This document shows positions 16,221 through 24,762 of a stretch of DNA of 64,000 nt, one piece after another; position 1 is the stretch's first letter; every line of letters begins with the position of its first letter. Under the pieces are notes generated by a model. That model had not been told where the DNA came from. It ran no database searches and saw only the letters and a list, made by a program, of their open reading frames with translations. This DNA comes from JACDAN01 sp963827705 (GTDB lineage Bacteria > Actinomycetota > Thermoleophilia > Gaiellales > Gaiellaceae): the NCBI GenBank assembly GCA_963827705.1, contig CAWHBN010000017.1, positions 1 to 64,000 on the forward strand, read 5' to 3'. The position numbers and the translations under genes were made by a program.

Positions 16221-16906
16221 TAGGCGAATTGGCCTACCCGGCGCTCGAGGGTCGCGCCGGCGCCGTGCACCTCCTGCCGCTCGGGGCGACCGAGCCTCAC
16301 GGGCCGCACGCACCGCTCGCGACGGACACGCTGATCTCGGTCGGGATCTGCCGGCGCGCGGCCGAACGGCTGCGCGGCGAGGTCGACGTGCTCGTCCTCC
16401 CGGAGGTCTCGTACGGCGTCACCCGTTACGGCAGCGACTTCCCCGGCGGGGTCTCGATCGGCGAAGAGACGCTGCGCTCGCTCGTGACCGATATCTGCTC
16501 GGGGCTCGAGCGGGTCGTGCTCGTCAACAGCCACCTCGAGCCGGAGCAGGTCTGGACGCTTCGCGAGCTCGCCCTGCCGCTGCTCGACGTCACGCGGCGG
16601 GCGAACGCCGAGCGCCTCACGGACGAGTTCCGAGCCGGCGCGGGACACGCGGGCCGGTACGAGACCTCACTCGTGCTCGCCGATCGCCCCGACCTGGTCG
16701 ACCAGGCGCGCATGGGCACGCTGGAAGCGAACATGGTCAACATGCCGGAGGCGATCCGGTCCGGGAAGACGAGCTTCGTCGCAATGGGCATGGATCAGGC
16801 GTACGCCGGTGCGCCGGCCGACGCCACGGCGGAGGAGGGCGAGCGGACGTTCGAGACTCTCGCCGAGATGCTCGTCGAGCTGATTCGCGAGGTCGCCGCT
16901 GCGTGA
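16187..16906 (+). CDS. Creatininase-family metal-dependent amidohydrolase; candidate N-formylkynurenine formamidase
   Basis: This 239-residue protein has the creatininase metal site: LPLGATEPHGPHAPLATDT (Glu, His, Asp), VLVNSHLEPEQV (His) and GHAGRYETSL (Glu). The usual NGHGGN loop reads NSHLEP, so it is a divergent branch. The operon has tryptophan dioxygenase and kynureninase but no classical KynB cyclase-type formamidase. Another creatininase-family enzyme, archaeal ArfB, removes formyl groups, so this gene is a good candidate for the missing step (inference). The start ATG is two bases after the upstream stop with no clear ribosome site; a start inside the second palindrome is possible because homology begins near LLGELAYP. 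Confidence 0.75.
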   Translation: MRRSGASNSLLLGELAYPALEGRAGAVHLLPLGATEPHGPHAPLATDTLISVGICRRAAERLRGEVDVLVLPEVSYGVTRYGSDFPGGVSIGEETLRSLVTDICSGLERVVLVNSHLEPEQVWTLRELALPLLDVTRRANAERLTDEFRAGAGHAGRYETSLVLADRPDLVDQARMGTLEANMVNMPEAIRSGKTSFVAMGMDQAYAGAPADATAEEGERTFETLAEMLVELIREVAAA

Positions 16907-18399
16907 TCGGCTACGACGACCTCCCGCGCGAGCTCAACCTCGCCACGCACTTCGTCGACCGGAACGTCGAAGAGGGTCGCGGCGATCGGACCGCCCTGAT
17001 CGGCCCGGGCGGCCCGACGACCTACGCGGAGCTGGCCGAGCTCGTGAACCGAAGCGGCAACGTCCTGCACGAGCTCGGGGTCAGGCCCGAGGAACGCGTG
17101 TTGCTCGTGCTCGCCGACTCCGTCGAGCTCGTCGCCCTCTGGTACGGCGCGCAGAAGATCGGGGCGGTCACCGCCGAGGCGTACACCTTTCTCCAGCCGA
17201 AGGACTACGCCTACTACCTCGACTACACGCGCGCCGGCGTCGTCGTCGCCGACGAGACGACCGAGGCGGCGATCCGGGAGGCCGCCGAAGGAAGCAGCTG
17301 GCTCAGAGAGATCCTCGTCGTGGACGGGTCGTTCACCGACCGGCTCTCCCGCGCCTCACCGGAGCTCGAGCCGGCTCCGACGACCAAGGACGACATCGCG
17401 CTCTGGAAGTTCACGACCGGGTCGACGGGGCAGCCGAAGGCTGCGGTCCACCCCACCCACAGCCCGGTGCTCAGCTTCGAGTGGTACGCGCGCGGCGTCC
17501 TCGATCTCCGGCCGGACGACGTCGTCCTCCCCGTTCCGAAGCTCTTCTTCGGGTACGCGCGTGACCTTGCCGCGCTGTTCCCGTTCGGGGTCGGTGCCGC
17601 CGGGATCGTCTTTCCCGAGCGCTCCACGCCCGAGCGCATCTTCGAGCTGATCGCCGAGCACAAGCCGACGATCCTTGTGAATGTCCCGACGATGATGGCG
17701 CAGATGGTCGCCAAGACCGTCCAGGCGGGACACGACGAGTGTCTGACACCCGACATGTCTCCTGTGCGCTTGTGCACGTCGGCCGGCGAGGCGCTGCCGA
17801 GGGAGCTGCACGACCGTTGGCTGGACACCTTCGGCGTCGAGGTGCTCGACGGGATCGGCTCGTCCGAGGCGTACCACATCTACATCTCGAATCGCCCCGG
17901 CCGCGCGAAGCCGGGAAGCACCGGTGAGCTCGTGCCCGGCTATGACGCTCACATCGGCGAGAACGGGGAGCTCTGGATCGAGGGGGACACCGCGGCGCTC
18001 CTCTACTGGGGCGAGCACGAGAAGACGAAGGAGACCTTCCACGGCGACCGCGTCCGCACAGGCGACCTCTTCGATCGCGACGCCGAAGGCTTCTTTTGGT
18101 ACCGCGGCCGCGCGGACGACCTGATCAAGGTGGGCGGCATCTGGGTCGCTCCGGCCGAGATCGAGCACTGCCTGGCGGGCCATCCCGCCGTGGTGGAGTG
18201 CGCCGTCGTCGGCGCGCAGCAGAACGGCCTCACGCTCACCCGCGCCTACGTCGTGGCCAGAGAGCCGCTCGAGGAGCAGGAGCTCAAGGAGTTCGCGCGC
18301 GGCCACCTCGCCGGCCACAAGGTCCCTCGCGAGATCCGGTTCGTGGACGACCTGCCACGAACGCCCTCCGGAAAGCTCGACCGGAAGGCACTCCGCTGA
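16903..18399 (+). CDS. Benzoate-CoA ligase family enzyme, likely 2-aminobenzoate (anthranilate)-CoA ligase
   Basis: A 498-residue ANL-superfamily adenylate-forming ligase. The P-loop-like motif is LWKFTTGSTGQPKAAVHP; the hinge region is YRGRADDLIKVGGIWVAPAE; the C-terminal catalytic lysine is in TPSGKLDRKALR. KIGAVTAEAYTFLQPKDYAYYL and the overall length fit benzoate/aminobenzoate-CoA ligases. GTG start overlaps the upstream stop (GTGA). Next to anthraniloyl-CoA monooxygenase and kynureninase, it should activate anthranilate with ATP and CoA in the cytoplasm. Benzoate or salicylate specificity is not excluded. Confidence 0.88.
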   Translation: MIGYDDLPRELNLATHFVDRNVEEGRGDRTALIGPGGPTTYAELAELVNRSGNVLHELGVRPEERVLLVLADSVELVALWYGAQKIGAVTAEAYTFLQPKDYAYYLDYTRAGVVVADETTEAAIREAAEGSSWLREILVVDGSFTDRLSRASPELEPAPTTKDDIALWKFTTGSTGQPKAAVHPTHSPVLSFEWYARGVLDLRPDDVVLPVPKLFFGYARDLAALFPFGVGAAGIVFPERSTPERIFELIAEHKPTILVNVPTMMAQMVAKTVQAGHDECLTPDMSPVRLCTSAGEALPRELHDRWLDTFGVEVLDGIGSSEAYHIYISNRPGRAKPGSTGELVPGYDAHIGENGELWIEGDTAALLYWGEHEKTKETFHGDRVRTGDLFDRDAEGFFWYRGRADDLIKVGGIWVAPAEIEHCLAGHPAVVECAVVGAQQNGLTLTRAYVVAREPLEEQELKEFARGHLAGHKVPREIRFVDDLPRTPSGKLDRKALR

Positions 18400-19088
18400 G
18401 CCGCCTCGTGGTCGTAACCGGTGGAACGAAGGGCATCGGGAAGGCGGTCGCGGACCGCTTCGCTGCGCGGGGAGACCGGGTCGAAGCAGTCGGCCGCGAC
18501 CGGCTCGACGTCACCGACGAGCAGATGGTCGAGAAGTTCTTCGAGCAGGCCGGGCCCGTCGACGTGCTCGTCAACAACGCCGGCGTCGCCTGGAGCACTC
18601 CGCTGCGGCGAACGACACTCGAGGACTGGCACGCGCATCTCGACGCGAATGCCACGGGGGCGTTCCTCTGCACCCGCGCGGTGATCGGCGGCATGATCGA
18701 GCGTGGAGATGGTCGCATCGTGACCGTGGCATCGGTGGCGGGGCTCGTCGGCTCGCGCTACACGGCTGCCTACGCCGCGTCCAAGCACGCCGCGATCGGG
18801 TTGATGCGCGCCGCGGCCGCCGAGGCCGCAGGAACCGGTGTGACGGCCAACGCGGTCTGCCCGGCATGGGTCGACACGGACATGACCCGCCGGACCGTCG
18901 GCAACATCGTCGAGAAGACCGGCCGCTCAGCCGAGGAGGCCGAGGCCTCGATCGTGAAGATGACGCCGCTCGGCCGCCTGCTCACCCCTGAGGAGGTGGC
19001 GTTCGCAGTCGAATTCCTCGCCGCACCCGAGGCAGGCGCAATCAACGGCCAGACGCTCGTGCTCGACGGCGGAGGCATCCAGTCGTGA
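18396..19088 (+). CDS. Short-chain dehydrogenase/reductase, likely 3-hydroxyacyl-CoA dehydrogenase of the ring-cleavage steps
   Basis: SDR fold with NAD(P) motif VVTGGTKGIGKAVADRF, NNAGVAWSTP, and catalytic Ser-Tyr-Lys in VASVAGLV..YTAAYAASK. C-terminal NGQTLVLDGGGIQS is typical of FabG-like enzymes. In frame with homology, the first possible start is CTG at 18396 in the four-base overlap CTGA; the alternative is GTG at 18408, which leaves only the bare VVVTGG strand. CTG would fit the NTGA overlaps of the other genes here. It likely oxidises or reduces a beta-hydroxy/keto alicyclic CoA ester. Confidence 0.85.
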   Translation: MSRLVVVTGGTKGIGKAVADRFAARGDRVEAVGRDRLDVTDEQMVEKFFEQAGPVDVLVNNAGVAWSTPLRRTTLEDWHAHLDANATGAFLCTRAVIGGMIERGDGRIVTVASVAGLVGSRYTAAYAASKHAAIGLMRAAAAEAAGTGVTANAVCPAWVDTDMTRRTVGNIVEKTGRSAEEAEASIVKMTPLGRLLTPEEVAFAVEFLAAPEAGAINGQTLVLDGGGIQS

Positions 19089-19912
19089 GCCCGTTCCGCG
19101 CCTCCGCGGCGTTCACCGAGGAGTGGGAGCACTTTGACTTCACGGTCGACGACGGCATCGCGACCGTGACGTTCTCCCGGCCGGACAAGCTCAACGCTCT
19201 GACCTTCGACGTGTACGCCGACCTCCGCGACCTCCTCGCCGAGCTCCCACACCTGGGTGACGTCCGCGTCCTCGTCCTGACCGGCGAGGGGCGCGGCTTC
19301 TGCTCCGGCGGCGACGTCGAGGAGATCATCGGCGAGCTGCAGGGGATGTCCGCCGGCGAGCTGCTCGAGTTCACCCGGATGAGCGGCGCCGTCGTGAAGG
19401 CGATGCGCGACTGCCCGATCCCGATCGTCGCGGCCGTGAACGGCGTCGCGGCGGGCGCCGGAGCCGTGCTCGCACTGGCCGCCGACCTGCGACTGCTGGG
19501 AAGCTCGGCCAAGTTCTCGTTCCTCTTCACGAAGGTCGGCCTTGCCGGCGCCGACATGGGCGCCGCCTACCTCCTCCCCCGCCTGGTCGGGCTCGGCCGC
19601 GCGACCGAGCTGCTGATCCTCGGCGGCGACGTCGACCCCGCCCGGGCCACGGCGATCGGCCTCGCGACCCGCGTCGTCCCGGACGAGGAGCTGCAAGGGA
19701 CGACCCAGGAGCTGGCGCGGCAACTGGCCGACGGCCCAGCGCTCGCCTACGCGACGACCAAGATCCTGCTCACGCGGGAGCTCGACCTCGACCTCGGCGG
19801 CGCGATCGAGATGGAGGCGCTCGCCCAGGCTCTCCTGATGAAGAGCGACGACTTCGGCGAGTTCTACGCGGCCTGGTCGGAGGGAAGGAGCCCCGCGTGG
19901 ACCGGCCGGTGA
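19085..19912 (+). CDS. Enoyl-CoA hydratase/isomerase family protein
   Basis: A 275-residue crotonase-fold enzyme. The oxyanion-hole strands are VLVLTGEGRGFCSGGDVEEI and VAAVNGVAAGAGAVLALAAD; KLNALTFDVYADL and FLFTKVGLAGADMGAAYLLP are family-typical, with the Asp/Glu region around GADMGAAY suited to catalysis. GTG start overlaps the SDR stop. In the aerobic CoA-dependent anthranilate route, a crotonase-type enzyme hydrates or hydrolytically opens the dearomatised ring CoA ester. Hydratase versus ring-hydrolase activity cannot be told from sequence. Confidence 0.87.
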   Translation: MSPFRASAAFTEEWEHFDFTVDDGIATVTFSRPDKLNALTFDVYADLRDLLAELPHLGDVRVLVLTGEGRGFCSGGDVEEIIGELQGMSAGELLEFTRMSGAVVKAMRDCPIPIVAAVNGVAAGAGAVLALAADLRLLGSSAKFSFLFTKVGLAGADMGAAYLLPRLVGLGRATELLILGGDVDPARATAIGLATRVVPDEELQGTTQELARQLADGPALAYATTKILLTRELDLDLGGAIEMEALAQALLMKSDDFGEFYAAWSEGRSPAWTGR

Positions 19913-20278
19913 TCGTCAACCCGCCCGACCTGCCCGAGCCGGTCGGCTTTGCCCACGCCGTGATCGCCGACCGGACGATCCACCTCGGGGGCCAGATCGG
20001 GGAGGGCGAGACGCTCGTCGAGCAGTTCGACTCGGCCGCCGGGCGAATCGTGAAGGCCATGCGCGCCGCCGGCGCCGAGCCCGACGACCTCGTCTCGCTC
20101 GTCGTCTACACGACCGCGATCGACGAGTACCGCGCCTCGACGACGGAGCTCGGAGAGGCCTGGCGGCGCCACTTCGGCAGGCGCTACCCGGCCATGGCCC
20201 TCGTCGGCGTCGTCGGCGTTGATGGAGCCCGGCGCCAAGGTCGAGCTGATGGGCGTCGCGGCGCTGCCGGATGGCTGA
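19909..20278 (+). CDS. RidA-family enamine/imine deaminase, one frameshift near 20219
   Basis: GTG start in a GTGA overlap gives VIVNPPDLPEPVGFAHAVIA, then IHLGGQIGEGETLVEQFDSA and VSLVVYTTAIDEYRAST, typical of RidA/YjgF. The frame shifts at VVGV; one extra G separates it from the conserved end MEPGAKVELMGVAALPDG and TGA, which overlaps the next ATG. Repaired length is 122 residues. RidA proteins hydrolyse reactive enamines to ketone and ammonia. Dearomatised 2-amino ring CoA esters are enamines, so it probably removes the amino group of the anthranilate-derived ring. Confidence 0.8.
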
Positions 20279-21359
20279 CCTCCTCGAACAGGCGCGCCGG
20301 CTCGGCCACGAGCGGTTCGCGGCGATCGCGGCAGAGGGCGAGCCCGGACGCCTGGACCGGCCGCTCGTGAAGGCGCTCGGAGACGAGGGCCTGCTCGAGC
20401 ACGTCTTCGCCGGCTCGGCGCAGGAGCTCTGCCAGCTGCGCGAGGGTCTCGCCCACGGCTGCACGGAGGCGGAGACGGCGCTCGCCCTCCAGGGCCTCGG
20501 CGGCTACCCGATCCTCCGGGCCGCGAAGCCAGAGCTACGCGACCGGTGGATCCCGAAGCTCTCGGCCGGGGAGGCCGTCGCCGCGTTCGCGCTCAGCGAG
20601 CCCGAGGCAGGCTCGGACGCAGCGGCGTTGGAGCTGCGGGCGGAGGAGGACGGCGACGGCTTCCGGCTGACCGGCACCAAGCTCTGGATCTCCAACGCAC
20701 CCGAGGCCGACGTCTACTCCGTCTTCGCCCGCACCTCCGACGACGGCGCGAAGGGGATCACGGCCTTTGCGATCCCGCGCGAGAGTGACGGGCTCACCGG
20801 CGAGCATCTCGAGCTCGTCGCACCGCACCCAATCGGCCGCCTCGACTTCGACGGCGTCCCGGCCGGGCCCGAGCAGGTGCTCGGAGAGGTCGGCGGCGGC
20901 TTCGCGGTCGCGATGGACACCCTCGACCTCTTCCGGCCGAGCGTCGGCGCCTTCGGCGTCGGGATGGCCCAGGCCGCGCTCGACGCGGCCGTCCGCTACA
21001 CGTCGGAGCGCGAGGCTTTCGGCAAGCCGCTCGCGCACTTCCAGGCGGTCGGCCACCAGCTCGCCGAGGTCGCGACGCAGATCCAGGCCGCGCGGCTGCT
21101 CGTCAGCGACGCGGCGAGCCAGTACGACGCGGGCGTGCGGCCGGTGCGCAAGGCGTCGGCGATGGCGAAGCTCTTCGCGACCGAGACGGCGCAGCGCGCG
21201 GTGGACGTCGCGATCCAGGTGCACGGCGCCAGAGCCCTCCAGAAGGGACATCTGCTCGAGCACCTCTACCGCGAGGTGCGGGCGCCGCGGATCTACGAGG
21301 GCGCATCAGAGGTGCAGCGCGAGATCATCGCCAGAGAGCTCTACAGGGAACTCGCTTGA
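20271..21359 (+). CDS. Acyl-CoA dehydrogenase
   Basis: A 362-residue FAD-dependent dehydrogenase. It has FALSEPEAGSDAAALELRAE (FAD/substrate motif), GTKLWISNAPEADVYSVFAR, YTSEREAFGKPLAHFQAVGH and the catalytic-base region RIYEGASEVQREIIARELY. ATG start overlaps the RidA stop by eight bases. Its substrate in this operon is probably an alicyclic or ring-opened dicarboxylic CoA ester made from anthraniloyl-CoA, during the beta-oxidation-like stage. The N-terminal helical domain looks short compared with typical ~380-residue members. Confidence 0.88.
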   Translation: MADLLEQARRLGHERFAAIAAEGEPGRLDRPLVKALGDEGLLEHVFAGSAQELCQLREGLAHGCTEAETALALQGLGGYPILRAAKPELRDRWIPKLSAGEAVAAFALSEPEAGSDAAALELRAEEDGDGFRLTGTKLWISNAPEADVYSVFARTSDDGAKGITAFAIPRESDGLTGEHLELVAPHPIGRLDFDGVPAGPEQVLGEVGGGFAVAMDTLDLFRPSVGAFGVGMAQAALDAAVRYTSEREAFGKPLAHFQAVGHQLAEVATQIQAARLLVSDAASQYDAGVRPVRKASAMAKLFATETAQRAVDVAIQVHGARALQKGHLLEHLYREVRAPRIYEGASEVQREIIARELYRELA

Positions 21360-22144
21360 GCAAGGACAAGTCGGTCAACTACACCTCGTACCTCGCGCTC
21401 GAGGAGATCCTCGGCGCCCAGCGCCCCCGCTCGGACGAGCACGACGAGATCCTCTTCATCGTCGTCCACCAGGTCTACGAGCTCTGGTTCAAGCAGCTGA
21501 TCCACGAGCTTCGGTATCTGCAGCGGATGCTCGAGGAGGGGAACGACACACGCGCGTTCGCGACGTTCAAGCGCGTGCTGACGATCCTCAAGCTCGTCGT
21601 GGCCCAGCTCGACGTGATCGAGACGATGACGCCGGTCCAGTTCCTCGAGTTCCGCGACCGGCTCGAGGCGGCGTCCGGGTTCCAGTCCGGGCAGTTCCGT
21701 GAGCTCGAGGCGATTCTCGGGCGGCGAGACCCGGGCGTCCTCGATGCCTACCACGAGGGCGGCGTCGACTACGACAGGGTCAAGGCGGCGATGGCGCGGC
21801 CGTCCGTGTACGACTCGTTCCTTCACTATCTGGACGCGCGGGGCTACGACGTCCCCGAGGAGATCCTCGAGCGGGACGTGACGCAGCCGGTGGAGGAGTC
21901 GGCCGGCGTCCAGGCGGCGCTGCTCAGGGCCTACCGCGACGACAGTGGGCCGGCGCAGGTCGCCGAGCGGATGGTCGACTTCGACGAGGGGCTCATGGAG
22001 TGGCGCTACCACCACGTGAAGATGGTCGAGCGGACGATCGGCTCGCGTCCGGGGACCGGAGGCTCGGCCGGCGCCGCCTACCTCCGGACGACGCTCCACA
22101 AGCCGTTCTTCCCGGATCTCTGGGCGGTTCGCTCCGAGCTTTGA
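21356..22144 (+). CDS. kynA: Tryptophan 2,3-dioxygenase
   Basis: A 262-residue heme dioxygenase. KSVNYTSYLALEEILGAQRP with SDEHDEILFIVVHQVYELWF holds the substrate/heme pocket, and the conserved C-terminal signature is ERTIGSRPGTGGSAGAAYLR. The start is TTG in a TTGA overlap with the acyl-CoA dehydrogenase stop. It opens the indole ring of L-tryptophan with O2 to give N-formyl-L-kynurenine in the cytoplasm. It is placed directly before kynureninase at the end of the operon, which makes tryptophan the likely entry substrate of the pathway. Confidence 0.93.
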   Translation: MSKDKSVNYTSYLALEEILGAQRPRSDEHDEILFIVVHQVYELWFKQLIHELRYLQRMLEEGNDTRAFATFKRVLTILKLVVAQLDVIETMTPVQFLEFRDRLEAASGFQSGQFRELEAILGRRDPGVLDAYHEGGVDYDRVKAAMARPSVYDSFLHYLDARGYDVPEEILERDVTQPVEESAGVQAALLRAYRDDSGPAQVAERMVDFDEGLMEWRYHHVKMVERTIGSRPGTGGSAGAAYLRTTLHKPFFPDLWAVRSEL

Positions 22145-23268
22145 TCCGGGCCGAGGAGATCGCGCCTCACTACTCGGCGTTCCGCGTCTCCGAGCGTCTG
22201 CTCATGACCGGACACTCGCACCAGGCCTGGCCGAACGTCGGCCGCGAGGGCGTGCTCGAGGCCTGGGACGACGCGGCGCTCCACGCGGACGAGAAGTGGG
22301 GCCGCGCCTTCGAGCAGGCGGATCGGGTGCGCGACGGGTTCCGGCGCTGGCTCGAGGCGCCGGACGCGGAGCTCGCGCTCGACCAGAACACCTTCGGGCT
22401 CGTGCTCCGGTTCATGTCGGCACTCGACCTGCGCCGCCGCCCTCGCCTGGTAACGACGAGCGGCGAGTTCCACACGCTGAGGCGGCTGATGGCACGGCTC
22501 GCCGAGGAGGAGCTGCTGGACGTCGTCGTCGCGGACGCGCGGCCGGCCGAGACGCTCGCCGAGCGGCTTGCGGCGGAGACGGACGAGCGCACGGCGGCGG
22601 TGCTCGTCTCAGCGGTGCTGTTCGAGGACTCACGAATGGTCCCGGGACTGAACGATTTGGCGGCGGCGTGCCAGACACGTGGTGCCGAGCTCCTCGTCGA
22701 CGTCTACCACGCGCTCGGGGTCATGTCATTCTCCCTCGACGGCCTCGGCTCGGCCTGGGCCGTCGGCGGCGGCTACAAGTACCTCCAGCTCGGCGAGGGC
22801 AACTGCTTTCTCCGCGTGCCGCCTCACGGAGACGAGCTGCGGCCCCGCTTCACGGGGTGGTACGCCGAGTTCGCCGAACTGGCCGCGGAGAAGACCCCCG
22901 GCGCGGTCGAGTACCCACGCGGCGGCACGCGCTTCGCCGGCGCCACGTACGACCCGACGAGCCACTACCGCGCCGCGCGCGTTTTCGACTTCTTCCAGGA
23001 GCAGGGCCTCACGCCCGAGGCGCTCCGCAAGAACTACCTCCGGCAGACGACGCTGCTGGCCGACGCTCTAGGAATCGAGGCGCGGCGTGAGGACTACGGC
23101 GGGTTCGTCGCGGTCGAGGTAGAGGACGCCGAGGCGGTCAGCCGCCGCCTCGCCGCCGAGGGAGTGCTGACCGACTCGCGCGGCCGCCGCCTCCGCCTCG
23201 GCCCGGCGCCGTACGTGACGGACGATCAGCTGGAACGGGCTGCCGACGCCGTCAGGCGGTACACGTGA
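22141..23268 (+). CDS. kynU: Kynureninase
   Basis: PLP fold-type I enzyme of 375 residues starting with TTG in a TTGA overlap (IRAEEIAPHYSAFRVSERL). It has ALDQNTFGLVLRFMSALDL, TTSGEFHTLRRLMARLAEE, the PLP-binding region DVYHALGVMSFSLDGLGSA and the lysine in AVGGGYKYLQLGEGNC, then FTGWYAEFAELA. It should cleave kynurenine to anthranilate and alanine. At 375 residues it is shorter than typical 400+ residue members but contains the whole core. Its end overlaps the convergent gene's end by 43 bases. It is the last gene of the operon. Confidence 0.9.
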   Translation: MIRAEEIAPHYSAFRVSERLLMTGHSHQAWPNVGREGVLEAWDDAALHADEKWGRAFEQADRVRDGFRRWLEAPDAELALDQNTFGLVLRFMSALDLRRRPRLVTTSGEFHTLRRLMARLAEEELLDVVVADARPAETLAERLAAETDERTAAVLVSAVLFEDSRMVPGLNDLAAACQTRGAELLVDVYHALGVMSFSLDGLGSAWAVGGGYKYLQLGEGNCFLRVPPHGDELRPRFTGWYAEFAELAAEKTPGAVEYPRGGTRFAGATYDPTSHYRAARVFDFFQEQGLTPEALRKNYLRQTTLLADALGIEARREDYGGFVAVEVEDAEAVSRRLAAEGVLTDSRGRRLRLGPAPYVTDDQLERAADAVRRYT

Positions 23269-24463
23269 ACGGACCAGCGGCCGAAGGTGTCCACCAGCGC
23301 TCCGCCGGCGACCGGCACGGACCGGCGCTCAGCGTAGACGTCGGCACTCGGCGCAGCCGGAAGCCCGCCGATCGTCGCGTCCACTGACCCTTCGCCCCCG
23401 CCCCGCACCGCGATTACCCAGAGCTCGCCGTTCCGGCCGCGGCGCGAGATCGCCCGCACCGAGCGATCGGAGGTCGGAAGCTCGCGCGTCGTCCCCGGGT
23501 TCCTCAGCGCCGGCGCGAGCGGGCTCGCCGCCGAGATCTCGCGCACGAGCGGCTCGAGCACGCGCTCCCAGTACGTCCAGTTCCAGCCGCCAGCGGCATC
23601 GAGCTGCCCCCAGCACTTCGGGTTCTGCCCTCCGTAGAAGGCGAGCGCCCGGGCGCCGTTCAGGATCGCGTCGTAGACCATGAAGCGCTGCTGCTCGCGC
23701 GTCGGCAGCTGGACGTTTCCGGCCGCGTCGTAGCTCCACGTCCAGCAGATCCCGAGCGTCGTCCACACCGCACGCCTCGGCGTGGCGAGGCCGAGGATGT
23801 TCGTCCACGAGCCGGGCTCGCCCAGGTCGGGATCCGGGTCGCCGATCGCAATCGGGTAGCTGTTGACGCCGTGGACGTCGGTGACCTCGGAGTAGGGCGC
23901 CAGCGACCAGACGCCCGCGCGCGGAGCCTGGACGGTGACCAACAGTCGGCCGGTGTCCACCGGCGCACGGCCGGCGCACCAGGAACGCGCTTTCTACCGG
24001 TCGCCAGGCAATACCCGAAGCGAAGCGATGCGGGCCGCATCCGGAAGCGCCACGGCTCGTCGGCGCCCTTCCAGAGCGCGATCGCGCTCGCCGAGGGATC
24101 GGCCTCCAGCGTTCCGACGACATGGCGGAGCAGCGACTCGCGCCAACCGCCCGGCCGCAGCTGCGCGAACGCGCTCAAGTTCACCCAGGTCGAGAGCCCG
24201 TGCGACGCCGCCGCGCGGTTCTCGGCGATCGTGCGCGCAAGATCGTCCGCCGTCCAGCCCCCGGCGGGCCCGACCTTGAGCACGTTCACGCCGGCCGCCG
24301 CGACCTCGGCATACCCGTCGGCCGGCGGTCCCTTCGCCAACGCGATCGGGAAGACCTTCCGGCCGTCCAGCACAACGGTGCCGTGCCGGTCCAGCCGCGT
24401 CGTCGCCGCGGCGGCGGGCTGGCAGAGCGCGAGTGCCAGCAGCGGAAGGAGCAAACGCCTCAT
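23226..24463 (-). CDS. Secreted glycoside-hydrolase-like (TIM barrel) protein, one frameshift near 24000
   Basis: The N-terminus is a signal peptide (MRRLLLPLLALALCQPAAAA), then TTRLDRHGTVVLDGRKVFPI and barrel-like pieces LSTWVNLSAFAQLRPGGW and SAIALWKGADEPWRFRM, the latter placed like the acid/base region of family 42/GH-A-type enzymes. After a frame change the C-terminal half reads MDTGRLLVTVQAPRAGVW, AFYGGQNPKCWGQLDAAGGW and ends with a beta-rich domain. Repaired length is about 412 residues. Catalytic residues cannot be assigned safely. It converges on kynU and appears unrelated in function. Confidence 0.65.
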
Positions 24464-24486
24464 CGCCGCCTGAATGTAGCTCCGCG

Positions 24487-24762
24487 TTAGGCGGCGATCA
24501 GGTCGTCGTACTCAGGATGGCGCTCGAGGTACGCCTTCACGAAGGGACAGAACGGCCGCATCCGCAGACCTCGTGCGCGGATGTCGTCGAGCGTCGCCGC
24601 AACGAGCCGGCTGCCGATCCCCTGCCCCTCGAACGCCTCCTCGACCTCCGTGTGGACGAGGACGAGCGTGTCGTCGAGCTCTCGGTAGTAGATCGATCCC
24701 GCAAGCTCGCCGTCGACGATCGCCTCGTACCGTCGCCGCTCGGGATTGTCCCCGACGGTCAC
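24487..24762 (-). CDS. Small GNAT-type N-acetyltransferase (YjdJ-like)
   Basis: A 91-residue protein with the short GNAT core: AGSIYYRELDDTLVLVHTEV, the acetyl-CoA loop EAFEGQGIGSRLVAATLDDI, then RGLRMRPFCPFVKAYLERHP. This compact form is the YjdJ/GTL3B-like branch. Its start overlaps the CDGSH gene stop by four bases (GTGA). The same order of a ferredoxin-like YjdI protein and a YjdJ acetyltransferase is known in E. coli, which supports a joint role, though that role is unknown. Confidence 0.85.
   Translation of the reverse strand: MTVGDNPERRRYEAIVDGELAGSIYYRELDDTLVLVHTEVEEAFEGQGIGSRLVAATLDDIRARGLRMRPFCPFVKAYLERHPEYDDLIAA

Noticed and set aside
13375..23268. Horizontal acquisition of the tryptophan operon
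   Set aside because: GC content, overlap style and start codon use are the same as in the flanking genes, and no integrase, tRNA or repeats border it.
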